64,000 nucleotides of DNA from CAWIJJ01 sp963836425. GTDB taxonomy: Bacteria; Acidobacteriota; Terriglobia; Bryobacterales; Bryobacteraceae. Of the stretch, positions 1 through 7,742 are shown piece by piece. Every line of letters begins with the position of its first letter. The first letter of the stretch is position 1. The notes beneath the pieces were generated by a model. That model was not told where the DNA came from. It saw only the letters and a program-made list of their open reading frames with translations, and ran no database searches. Location: NCBI GenBank assembly GCA_963836425.1, contig CAWIJJ010000008.1, forward strand, positions 62,001-126,000, given 5' to 3'. A program made the translations under genes and the position numbers.

Positions 1-180
1 GAAGTAAGCCCATAGGCCGATCGGGCCCGACCACAATGCGGTTATAGGCCAGACGACGTCCATGATCCACATATGCTGTCTGTTTCCGCGCACGATGTCC
101 GAGGCGATGACCACGGCAGAGCACGCCGCAGCGAGCAGCGAAACGACGGCAAGACTTTCCAGCCATTGAGGAGGAGCCAT
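1..180 (-). CDS. DUF4396 domain membrane protein (5' part, cut by window edge)
   Basis: Reading leftwards from the ATG at 178-180, an open frame runs off the window edge after 60 codons. The visible N-terminus has a hydrophobic helix (about residues 9-27) and then the pattern RQHMWIMDVVWPITALWSGP, typical of DUF4396 proteins (small membrane proteins often encoded near copper or multicopper oxidase genes). The start follows no strong ribosome site. Only the N-terminal part is visible, so the family call rests on this motif. The neighbour at 353 is a c-type cytochrome transcribed divergently. Confidence 0.72.
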   Translation of the reverse strand, partial: MAPPQWLESLAVVSLLAAACSAVVIASDIVRGNRQHMWIMDVVWPITALWSGPIGLWAYF

Positions 181-352
181 AGTGGAGGCGCTCTAACAGT
201 AACTGACCAATGAGCCACGTGCCTATCCCCCAAACCCGCGAGGCACTAATGCAGCGTGCTCGTTAATACGGGCCGGAGTGAGTGTTGTCGCCGACTTAAC
301 GGATGAGCGGAATGCTCCCGTGAAATACTCTTAGTGGAGTGCAGGAAAGATT

Positions 353-895
353 ATGTCGGGCTGGAAGATGTTCGTGCTGGGACTAATTGCGGGAGTGGCG
401 GGCGTTCTGGTTGTAGTGTTCGGATACTTCCTGCTCGGGATCGCACCTGCCAGCGTCTCGGCCGCGCCGATGCCCTTCGAGCGGTATCTTTCGCACCATG
501 CGTTGCACGCGCAGGTGGAGGGAGCCGCGGACACCCCCGCTCCTATCGAGCCCACAGAGGCCAATCTACTGGCAGGCGCGCGGCTCTACCGCTCCTCCTG
601 CGCGTTCTGCCACAGCCTTCCGGGCCAAGGCAGGACGAAAGTTCAGGAGGGAATGTACCCGAAGCCGCCGGAGTTGCTGAGCGGCAAGGGTGTGACGGAC
701 GATCCGGTAGGCGAAACGCACTGGGTGGTGAAGAACGGGATCCGGCTGACCGGGATGCCGGCGTTCGATGGAGCGTATTCCGACCAGCAACTCTGGGAGG
801 TCAGCCTGCTGCTATCGCATGCCCACGAGCTGCCGGCGTCCGTCCAGCAACTGCTTTCGCGGCCCGACGAAATCCCCGTACCGAGCCAGCAGTGA
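353..895 (+). CDS. membrane-anchored monoheme cytochrome c
   Basis: The 180-residue protein has one N-terminal hydrophobic segment (about residues 5-30), which is either an uncleaved anchor or a signal peptide. A single class I heme site CAFCH is at residues 83-87, and a likely axial Met135 lies in the motif RLTGMPAF. This layout is typical of periplasmic electron-carrier domains (Cytochrome_CBB3-like). AGGAAAG at 342-348 precedes the ATG. It converges on the DUF2254 gene, with only 3 bp between stop codons. The physiological partner cannot be deduced from neighbours. The heme motif is certain; the precise role is not. Confidence 0.9.
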   Translation: MSGWKMFVLGLIAGVAGVLVVVFGYFLLGIAPASVSAAPMPFERYLSHHALHAQVEGAADTPAPIEPTEANLLAGARLYRSSCAFCHSLPGQGRTKVQEGMYPKPPELLSGKGVTDDPVGETHWVVKNGIRLTGMPAFDGAYSDQQLWEVSLLLSHAHELPASVQQLLSRPDEIPVPSQQ

Positions 896-898
896 GCC

Positions 899-2212
899 TC
901 ACACGGGCTCGTGCGTGAAAGCCGTAAAGACCGCCTGGTATTCGCGCTCGATCCGGCGCCGCGACCATTCATCGTTCCAGCGGCCTGAGGCATCGAGTGC
1001 GTGACGCGCCGCTTCGGCGAGCACGTCGCGGTCCTCGGTGCGGTGAATGAAAGGCGCCATCTCGCGGATCGCCTCCAGCAGCCGGCCGATCACCATCTCG
1101 TGCGATTCGCCATAGCGCAAGACCGATCCAAGGGACTTCCGCGCCACGGCCGCGAAGGTGACCGGCCTGGTGATTACGCGGACGTTTCCCTGCTCGTCCC
1201 TCCTGTGCCCCGAGGGAATGGTCCTGCCGGCGAGGCGGCTCAGGGCGGCGCTGAGACGGTCCAGGCACTCGATTGCGGTGAAGGGGTCGTTGATTCCAGG
1301 CGAGAGGGCGCGAACCGCGATCTCGGTAAGTTGCCGGAACAGGAAATCGATATCCTGCGTCGCCGTCCGGCGCTCACCAAGCCCAAAGGTGGCGCGCAAC
1401 GCGCGGCAGACTTTGTCATCGAGCTTGCGGTCCTGCTCGACGCGGACCAGGCTCTCACCCCTGCGGACGAAATCGCCCGGATTGGCTTCGACTTTGACTA
1501 CCAGGTCGTTCTCCACGGCAACCGACAACATCTCGTCGCCGTCGATGAACTGGACGTACCCCGTCTCGACGCTGCGCACGGCGGTTTCGCTGCCGGCAAA
1601 CTCGAATTCCGGCTCCTCATCGGCATCGCCGCTGCCGATGTCGTCCGGATAAAGGCTGTCTATGGCGCCGTCGAGTTCGCGGCCAACCGCCGCGATGAGG
1701 CTGGAGGCCTGGATCGACTCGGCGGCGTAATGGACGAAGAAGATCAGGACTCCGATACTGGCTACGGCCAGCAGAATTCCGAAGGTGACGGCAATGTACG
1801 GCACGAAGTCCGTCGATTGCGTGCCGCGGACCGTGCGGAGGACCAGGAGGCAGTAAACGAAGGTCGCAACGAAACTGCCGAGCACCACCTGATTCGACCG
1901 GTCGCGAATGAAGGTCCGGAGAATGCGGGGTCCGAACTGCTGGGAGGCGAGCGAAAGCAGAACCACGGTGATTGAAAAAACGACGCCCGCAACCGTGATC
2001 ATGGACCCTGCGATGGCCGCCAGAACAGCGCGCGCTCCTTCCGGTCCCCCGGCGTAGATCCAGCCCAGTTTCTCCACAACCTTGCCGCTGATGGCGTTAT
2101 CTACGTGGATTCCCACGACGGACATGCCGGCGGCTCCCAGCACCATCATCGAAGGAATAAACCAGAAGCTTGATCGTACTTTTTCGAGTAATCCGAGGGT
2201 TGTTACATTCAT
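899..2212 (-). CDS. DUF2254 family membrane protein
   Basis: The 437-residue protein has four predicted transmembrane segments in its N-terminal third (about residues 16-38, 60-88, 108-126 and 138-162). A long soluble C-terminal region follows, with the AVRSVETGYVQFID and RALSPGINDPFTA patterns characteristic of DUF2254. Function in the family is unknown. The open frame continues upstream to about 2863, but that part is a shadow of the opposite-strand PPC-domain gene. I therefore chose ATG 2210-2212, just before the first membrane helix. No clear ribosome site is seen at this start. Confidence 0.87.
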   Translation of the reverse strand: MNVTTLGLLEKVRSSFWFIPSMMVLGAAGMSVVGIHVDNAISGKVVEKLGWIYAGGPEGARAVLAAIAGSMITVAGVVFSITVVLLSLASQQFGPRILRTFIRDRSNQVVLGSFVATFVYCLLVLRTVRGTQSTDFVPYIAVTFGILLAVASIGVLIFFVHYAAESIQASSLIAAVGRELDGAIDSLYPDDIGSGDADEEPEFEFAGSETAVRSVETGYVQFIDGDEMLSVAVENDLVVKVEANPGDFVRRGESLVRVEQDRKLDDKVCRALRATFGLGERRTATQDIDFLFRQLTEIAVRALSPGINDPFTAIECLDRLSAALSRLAGRTIPSGHRRDEQGNVRVITRPVTFAAVARKSLGSVLRYGESHEMVIGRLLEAIREMAPFIHRTEDRDVLAEAARHALDASGRWNDEWSRRRIEREYQAVFTAFTHEPV

Positions 2213-2419
2213 TGCGTTTGGAATGGCGCCGGGCTCTGGCGCCCGCTGTTTGAATGGCGGTGCACGCCGGGTGCCGGAACTCGATCTTCTTACGCGGATG
2301 TGTGTCCTGGCAGTCCTTTTCTGCACTGATGTTCGGCATGCGAATGTTGCTATTGACCCACTTACATGGAACGAAGTCACGCCTGTGCCACATACTGGAA
2401 GGAGGTAAGGAGACGTTTG

Positions 2420-2851
2420 ATGAAGTCCAAAGTTTTGGAAACCGGTGCAGCGAAATCCTGGGCTCTGATTCTCGAAACCGGCGACGAGTTTTCCGAATGC
2501 CTCAACCGGTTTGCCGGCGACAATCACCTGAGCGGCTCCAGTTTCACGGCGATTGGCGCCTTTCGGGACGTGGTACTGGGTTACTTCGATTGGGAGAAAA
2601 AGGACTACCGGCGGAACTCCATTTCCGAACAGGTGGAAGTGCTCACGCTGGCGGGCGATGTCTCGTTGGATCAGGACAAGCCCAAAATCCACGCGCACGT
2701 TGTGGTGGGGAAGAGTGACGGGAGCGCCTGGGGCGGACACCTGATGGAAGCGCACGTGCGGCCCACGCTGGAGATTATCATCCGCGAATCGCCGCGCAAC
2801 CTGGAGCGATCGTACGATCCCGAGTCCAAACTGAACCTGATCCGCCCGTAG
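2420..2851 (+). CDS. PPC/DUF296 domain DNA-binding-like protein
   Basis: The 143-residue protein matches the PPC (DUF296) fold as a single domain. Seen in it are the early GDEFSECLNRFA segment, the central LSGSSFTAIGAFRDV strand pair, IHAHVVVG with paired histidines, and GGHLMEAHV. In this family the histidines usually form a metal site, and plant homologues carry the same domain behind an AT-hook. Here no AT-hook is present, so DNA binding is not supported. The ATG at 2420 is preceded by AAGGAGGTAAGG at 2399-2410, a strong ribosome site. Confidence 0.87.
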   Translation: MKSKVLETGAAKSWALILETGDEFSECLNRFAGDNHLSGSSFTAIGAFRDVVLGYFDWEKKDYRRNSISEQVEVLTLAGDVSLDQDKPKIHAHVVVGKSDGSAWGGHLMEAHVRPTLEIIIRESPRNLERSYDPESKLNLIRP

Positions 2852-2951
2852 AGGAAACCGCACAGAAGTAGCGGAGCCCTTCTTATCGAGGTTCCTTTCC
2901 AGACATCGCGCGAGTTAGGGGCAGACTTACACTGGCACCAGGAGGGTTTAT

Positions 2952-3125
2952 ATGTTAGGGTTCGCAGTCGGTGCGCTGGTCATCGCCTTGATCGCCGGCG
3001 CTCTGGGGTTCACGGGCGTAGCCGCGGCGGCGGCAACGGTAGCAAAGATCGTTTTCGGCGTCTTTCTGCTTATCGCGGCGATTCTGTTCATTCTGGTAGT
3101 GCTCGGAGTTGGAGCAGTGGCATAA
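2952..3125 (+). CDS. DUF1328 small membrane protein (YtjA-like)
   Basis: This is a 57-residue, almost entirely hydrophobic protein with two predicted helices (about residues 3-26 and 31-55). It has the MLGFAVGALVIALIAGALGF start and the ALGFTGVA signature of DUF1328/YtjA proteins, which are membrane proteins of unknown function. A strong ribosome site GGAGG (2941-2945) sits 6 nt before the ATG. Its stop codon TAA overlaps the ATG of the htrA gene by one base, so the two are probably translationally coupled, which suggests a shared envelope-stress context. Confidence 0.88.
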   Translation: MLGFAVGALVIALIAGALGFTGVAAAAATVAKIVFGVFLLIAAILFILVVLGVGAVA

Positions 3126-4567
3126 TGCTCATTCGAACGCGGCGCGCTCTGCCGATTCTCGCCACCTTGTTCGCCGCCGCGCTGCTCGGCGCCTGCCGTC
3201 CGGCGTCCCAGCGGGTGGAGAACACGGCGCCGCCGGGCAAACCGGCTCCGCCGCGGCCCGGCGTCGAATCGTATTCATCGGTCGTCGACCGGGTGGTGCC
3301 GGCAGTGGTGACGATCCGCTCGCAACGGCGGGTGCGGGCGCCCCGGCAATTTCCGTTTCCCTTTCCCTTTTCATTCGGACCCTCCGAGGGAGAATCCCGG
3401 GGTCAAGGTGCCATCCAGTACGGGCTGGGTTCCGGAATTATCGTGACGGCGGACGGGCACTGCCTTACCAACCACCATGTGGTGGACGGGGCGGAGGACA
3501 TCCGCGTGGAACTGAGAGACGGGCGGGTGATGCCAGCCCGGCTGATCGGTTCGGACGCTCCCAGCGACCTCGCCGTCCTCGATATTGGCGGGAACGACCT
3601 TGCGGTGCTGCCGCTCGGGGATTCGGACGCGGTTCGAGTCGGTGACGTGGTGCTGGCCGTGGGCAATCCGCTAGGTGTCGGCACCACCGTGACCATGGGG
3701 ATCATCAGCGCCAAGGGCCGTACCACGGGGCTGAGTGATGGAACATTCGAGGATTTCCTCCAGACCGACACAGCCATCAACCAGGGCAACTCCGGCGGGC
3801 CGCTGGTCAATACGAACGCCGAACTGATCGGAGTCAACTCGCAAATTCTTTCGCCGACCGGGGCGAGCATCGGCATCGGCTTTTCGATCCCATCAAACAT
3901 GGCGCGCAATGTGATGGATCAACTGGTGCGCACCGGGCACGTCCGGCGGGGACAACTGGGCGTTAGCATCCAGCGGGTCACTCCGGAAATGTCCGCGGCT
4001 CTCGGGCTCAAGGAGGCGCGGGGCCAGATTATCAATTCGGTGACAGCGGGCGGACCGGCGGATCGCGCCGGGCTGAAGCGCGGCGACGTCATCGTGGCAC
4101 TCAACGGCGACACGGTGGAAGACGGCAACGCATTCCGCAACAAGATAGCGACCAGCGAACCGGGCTCAGAGGTAAAACTAACGGTGATTCGCGACGGCAA
4201 CGAACGGCAGGTAACGGTGAAGTTAGGCGAGTTTCAGATGGCCGAAGCGGGCGGAAATGAACGGCCCGCCGCCCACGCCGACACGAGCGGCAAACTCGGT
4301 ATCGGCGTCGTGCCGCTGACGCCGTCGCTGGCTGCGCAACTGGGCGTGGATCGCGGCGCCTCGGGTGTGGTCATCACTACGGTCGATCCCGAGGGGCCCG
4401 CAGGCCAGGCGGGAATTCGAACTGGTGATGTGCTGATGGAAGTAAACCGCAAGCCGGTGCGCTCGCCGGCGGACGTGACCGCCGCGTTAGCAGGCTCCGG
4501 TCCACTGCTCATGCTGCTCGACCGCAAAGGACAAACATTTTTTGTGACCGTGCAGCCTGGGTCGTAA
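3125..4567 (+). CDS. degP: HtrA/DegP-family serine endoprotease, lipoprotein
   Basis: The 480-residue protein is a trypsin-like Do protease with two PDZ domains (about residues 275-370 and 385-475). The N-terminus has a lipobox LLGAC with Cys24, so it is probably membrane-anchored on the periplasmic side. The catalytic triad is visible: His118 in TNHHVVDGA, Asp148 in SDLAVLDI and Ser223 in NQGNSGGPLVN. Members degrade or chaperone misfolded envelope proteins. The ATG overlaps the stop of the DUF1328 gene by one base. A GC-rich hairpin follows the stop. The symbol denotes the family; DegP and DegQ cannot be separated here. Confidence 0.95.
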   Translation: MLIRTRRALPILATLFAAALLGACRPASQRVENTAPPGKPAPPRPGVESYSSVVDRVVPAVVTIRSQRRVRAPRQFPFPFPFSFGPSEGESRGQGAIQYGLGSGIIVTADGHCLTNHHVVDGAEDIRVELRDGRVMPARLIGSDAPSDLAVLDIGGNDLAVLPLGDSDAVRVGDVVLAVGNPLGVGTTVTMGIISAKGRTTGLSDGTFEDFLQTDTAINQGNSGGPLVNTNAELIGVNSQILSPTGASIGIGFSIPSNMARNVMDQLVRTGHVRRGQLGVSIQRVTPEMSAALGLKEARGQIINSVTAGGPADRAGLKRGDVIVALNGDTVEDGNAFRNKIATSEPGSEVKLTVIRDGNERQVTVKLGEFQMAEAGGNERPAAHADTSGKLGIGVVPLTPSLAAQLGVDRGASGVVITTVDPEGPAGQAGIRTGDVLMEVNRKPVRSPADVTAALAGSGPLLMLLDRKGQTFFVTVQPGS

Positions 4568-4590
4568 GGGCGGCACTCGGCCGCCCGTTT
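4568..4590. terminator. GC-rich hairpin between convergent genes
   Basis: A perfect 7-bp inverted repeat GGGCGGC (4568-4574) and GCCGCCC (4580-4586) has a 5-base loop and is followed by GTTT. It begins right after the htrA stop and lies between convergent htrA and BON genes. This suits a bidirectional terminator, although the T tract is short. Confidence 0.65.
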
Positions 4591-4603
4591 GACTGCTGTC
4601 ACA

Positions 4604-5302
4604 TTAATACCAATACGGATAGTAACCATAGTAAGGATTACCCCAGTCCGAGTTATTCATTCTGGTCTCCCAACTCAGGCCGATGTGGTTGCGGACCGAC
4701 TTCACGCCGGGCACTTTCGCGGCGGCCTCGACCGCGCGATTCGCGTCGCCGTATGTCTTCGCGTCGCCCGAGAGCGTGACTACGCCGCCATCGGCATCGA
4801 CTTCAATTTCCCACTGGCCCGCCGCAACGTCCCATCCGTACAACCAGTCCTGATCGGCTTTGGCGTTGAGTTCGCGGCCAATCGCCTGCGCAGCTTCGCG
4901 TGCTAGCCGGTCGTCCGGAACGTCGCTGCGCCGGCTGGTGACGTACTGGTTGTCGATCTGGAGCTTGTTTTCTACGTCGTACACGCCCGGCGTCTCATGC
5001 GCGATGCGCTCGGCGCGGTTCTTGGCGTTCTCGTCGGCGACTTTACCTGTCAGAGTAACGTTGTGCTTTCGTGCCTGAACCTGAATGTCGGAGCCGAACA
5101 GCGAAAGGCTGTCATAGAGCCGGTTGCGGACCCGGTTGCTGATCTGCTCGTCGCGCGAGCCCATCTGGTCCATGTTGCCTGTTGTGGTCCCAGTGCGATC
5201 CCGATCCGCCTGGTTTTGGTTCTGGTTCTGGGCCAGGATGGGCATGGGCGCTGCCAGTGCGACAGCAAGCCCGATGGTTGCTAAGTAGTTTCTCTTGACC
5301 AT
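4604..5302 (-). CDS. secreted protein with two BON domains
   Basis: The 232-residue protein begins with a Sec signal peptide (cleavage near PILAQ, about residue 24), followed by a Gln/Asn-rich stretch. Two BON domains follow (about residues 50-115 and 130-210), each ending in a VPGV/TPGVYDVENKL-type motif. BON domains bind phospholipid and occur in periplasmic proteins such as OsmY. The C-terminus is rich in aromatic residues (GNPYYGYYPYWY). The start at 5300-5302 was chosen because GGAGGGGG lies 7-8 nt upstream and the signal peptide begins there. Confidence 0.87.
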   Translation of the reverse strand: MVKRNYLATIGLAVALAAPMPILAQNQNQNQADRDRTGTTTGNMDQMGSRDEQISNRVRNRLYDSLSLFGSDIQVQARKHNVTLTGKVADENAKNRAERIAHETPGVYDVENKLQIDNQYVTSRRSDVPDDRLAREAAQAIGRELNAKADQDWLYGWDVAAGQWEIEVDADGGVVTLSGDAKTYGDANRAVEAAAKVPGVKSVRNHIGLSWETRMNNSDWGNPYYGYYPYWY

Positions 5303-5453
5303 ATATAATCCCCCTCCTTTCAGTATCGGGCGCCGGCGATCCGCCATGTGTTCATAAGTGGGCAGTATGTGAGTAGATGGCGGACAGGACGTGAAGAAAG
5401 GGGCGTAAGTCAGAGTAGATGCAGAAACTTATGGTTAATAATGTCGCAACTGA

Positions 5454-7028
5454 CTAATCCTTTGCCTCCAGGCTCAGCTCCCATTCGAGCCTGGAGGCGA
5501 GGGCGGCCGCCTCGCGCTCGTCGAGAATGCCCACTGCCATCAGGTAGTCCTCGAAACCGGGCTCCATCTCGATGGCTGTGCGCAGGGCCCTGTGCGCTTC
5601 GGTCTTTCTGCCCAGGCGGTAGAAGCAGCGGGCAATCTGGAAGAGCGTGGCGGGATGCGCGCCGCTCAACCCGCGGGACCGTTCAAAGGCGCACAGCGCT
5701 TCGTCCGGCGCCCCCGCTTCATAAAGCACGGAACCGGCCTTGAAAACCAGGTCGGGAGATTCGTCGAGGTGATAATAGCGCTCGATTGTCATGCGCGACG
5801 CTTCGATCACCTGCGTTTTCTCGAGTGCGGCGGCGCCGCGCAGGGCTCGCAGCAGCGCCGGGAAGAAGTCGCGAAAAACGGCCGGATCGCAGCCGGAGAG
5901 GCGCAGAAAGGCGAGCATTTCGGACAGGGTATAGAGGTGGGCATCGCGCGCGGCGCGCCAGGTCATCACCGCCTGGTCCTCCGGGCTGCGCTCGACGATT
6001 TCGGCGGCGAAGGCGCGCGCCAGACCCGTGCTCCCGGGCGCGTCGAGCCCGGCTTCGGCGGCGGCGATGGTGAGCAGCCCTCCGCCGGTTCCAGGCAGAA
6101 AGAAGCGGCCGCCGCGGCGGCTCCAGAATCGTTCCAGCGCACCAAAATTCACCATCATGGAGAAGCAGTTCTCGCCGTGAAATTCGATTTCCGGATAGGG
6201 GACGGTTTCGCCCGGCCTGTAGCCTTTATCGCCGGCCAGCAGAAGCAGCCGGCCGCCGGAGAGGCTCCAAAGCCATTTCAGCAGGTTCAACGCGGCAACC
6301 GGAAACAGAATCGTGGGTTGATTGCGCCGCCGGCAATCCTCGAGGACAAGGTCGAGTTCCGGATCGCCGTAGTAGGGGGTGGGGGCCGGGCTCTGGTGGA
6401 ACGCAACACGGGCATCGCGCAGGCAGGCCTGCTCCTGCGCGGCCACGTGAACGGAACTTTCGAAGAGGCAGCCGTCCTGAAGCGAGAAGCAGTCCTGCGG
6501 AATGCTGTCGAGCAGATAGTTGGCGATTACGATGAGGGGGTTCACAACCCGTTCGCGAGTGAGCGGGCGGCCATCGCGCATCAGCAGCGGAGGCTGTGGA
6601 GTGGCGGCATCGAAAATTGCGAAATCGAGCAGGCCGCGCTCGAGCAACGGCGCGACCGCCTCGTGCCCGGCGATGTGATCGAGCAGCGGGCGGCTCAGGT
6701 CGGCGCAGACGTGGAGGGTGCGGATATGACTCAATCCGCCGAGGTCCAGGAGGCGCCTCAGGTCTTGCGTGAACAGAAAGGTGAAGCGGCCCGTACCGGG
6801 TCCGAGTTCCAGGATGTGAACCGGCTGCGTGGGATCGAGGCGGCGACTCCAGTCGCCGATCCACGATGACGCGAGGCTCGCGTAAGCGCGGCTGATCGCC
6901 GGATACGACGTGATCTGAAACGGAATGCCGCCCGGCTGAAACGCTTCCCGGCCGGCGGCTTCGTAAAAGCGGCGCTGGCGGCTCCAGATCTCGGATTGCG
7001 ACAAACGCACCCATGGTGCCGTCGCCAT
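5454..7028 (-). CDS. SAM-dependent methyltransferase with C-terminal TPR region
   Basis: The 524-residue protein has a class I methyltransferase SAM-binding motif ILELGPGTGRF at about residues 72-82. A later segment NYLLDSIPQDCF recalls the NE-LDA-P motif of the MidA/NDUFAF7 protein-arginine methyltransferase family. The C-terminal 100 or so residues hold tetratricopeptide-like helices (ATLFQIARCFYRLGRKTEA). TPRs suggest a protein partner or substrate. It starts 4 nt after the stop of the upstream unknown gene, so the two form an operon. The MidA-like assignment is an inference from one motif; the methyltransferase fold is secure. Confidence 0.85.
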   Translation of the reverse strand: MATAPWVRLSQSEIWSRQRRFYEAAGREAFQPGGIPFQITSYPAISRAYASLASSWIGDWSRRLDPTQPVHILELGPGTGRFTFLFTQDLRRLLDLGGLSHIRTLHVCADLSRPLLDHIAGHEAVAPLLERGLLDFAIFDAATPQPPLLMRDGRPLTRERVVNPLIVIANYLLDSIPQDCFSLQDGCLFESSVHVAAQEQACLRDARVAFHQSPAPTPYYGDPELDLVLEDCRRRNQPTILFPVAALNLLKWLWSLSGGRLLLLAGDKGYRPGETVPYPEIEFHGENCFSMMVNFGALERFWSRRGGRFFLPGTGGGLLTIAAAEAGLDAPGSTGLARAFAAEIVERSPEDQAVMTWRAARDAHLYTLSEMLAFLRLSGCDPAVFRDFFPALLRALRGAAALEKTQVIEASRMTIERYYHLDESPDLVFKAGSVLYEAGAPDEALCAFERSRGLSGAHPATLFQIARCFYRLGRKTEAHRALRTAIEMEPGFEDYLMAVGILDEREAAALASRLEWELSLEAKD

Positions 7029-7032
7029 GGTG

Positions 7033-7626
7033 CTAGACCTTGAAACCGACTGCCTTCCCCTTTTTTGTCTGTTCCTGCTGGTAAGCCGAGTACGGGATGG
7101 AAGTTTGGATGATGGGTAGCGTGGCGTTGCTCGGGTTCTTGCGAATCTTCAGCACCAGCGCGAGGACCGCGGCATTCAACGTGGAGGCCACACCGCCGCC
7201 CCCGGTCGCCGCAAAGACGTTACAGGTACCCGGACTGGCGTTGTAATTCACGTTTACGTTTACGGCCGGGTCGCCGGCATCGAGGCGGGCCAGAAACGGC
7301 TGCATGGCTGCGTGGTTGAATGCCGCCACCAGCGCTGTAACCATCTGCGTCTGGTCCATCGTGCTGTGTGTGGTGGCGCCTCCCGTCGTGATTCTTGCCT
7401 TGGCGAAGAGCGGGTGGTTGTGAAGTTCGTCGGCGCCGTGAATATTGGCATGCGGGTTCGGCTGAAGGCCGAACTTGCCCTTTCCGTAAACCGCCCCATA
7501 GCGGTACATCCCGGTAGCCGGGTCCAGGGTGGCGCCCTGCATCAGATTGGTATCCACTTCCCGAAAGGCGAGTTCTATGTCCGTGCGCGAGTAATTCGGC
7601 CGGCCATTCGTCAATGCGTATGCCAT
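7033..7626 (-). CDS. unknown 197-residue protein, operon partner of the methyltransferase
   Basis: I do not recognise the family. The protein starts at ATG 7624-7626 with AAGGAGA just upstream, so it is well supported as a gene. It has no signal peptide or membrane helix. It is rich in Ala, Asn, Thr and Gly, contains one cysteine, and has a His-rich segment HGADELHNHPLF around residues 68-79. The C-terminus is basic (KKGKAVGFKV). Its stop lies 4 nt before the start of the methyltransferase, which suggests co-translation. A substrate or accessory role for that enzyme is possible but unproven. Confidence 0.7.
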   Translation of the reverse strand: MAYALTNGRPNYSRTDIELAFREVDTNLMQGATLDPATGMYRYGAVYGKGKFGLQPNPHANIHGADELHNHPLFAKARITTGGATTHSTMDQTQMVTALVAAFNHAAMQPFLARLDAGDPAVNVNVNYNASPGTCNVFAATGGGGVASTLNAAVLALVLKIRKNPSNATLPIIQTSIPYSAYQQEQTKKGKAVGFKV

Positions 7627-7742
7627 GTTTCTCCTTGCGGAAGACAGTTTACAACCGGGAGTGCGATACCATCCACTCTGAAATCCGCCATACGCAACGG
7701 AGACTGACAAACGCCGGTACGCTACAGTTGAGGAGTTCGAGT

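Noticed and set aside
2213..2863. Upstream extension of the DUF2254 frame
   Set aside because: It overlaps the PPC-domain gene on the other strand and adds no hydrophobic or conserved residues.
5592..6869. Plus-strand frame of 425 codons over the methyltransferase
   Set aside because: It is a shadow of a well-supported minus-strand gene with SAM-binding and TPR motifs.
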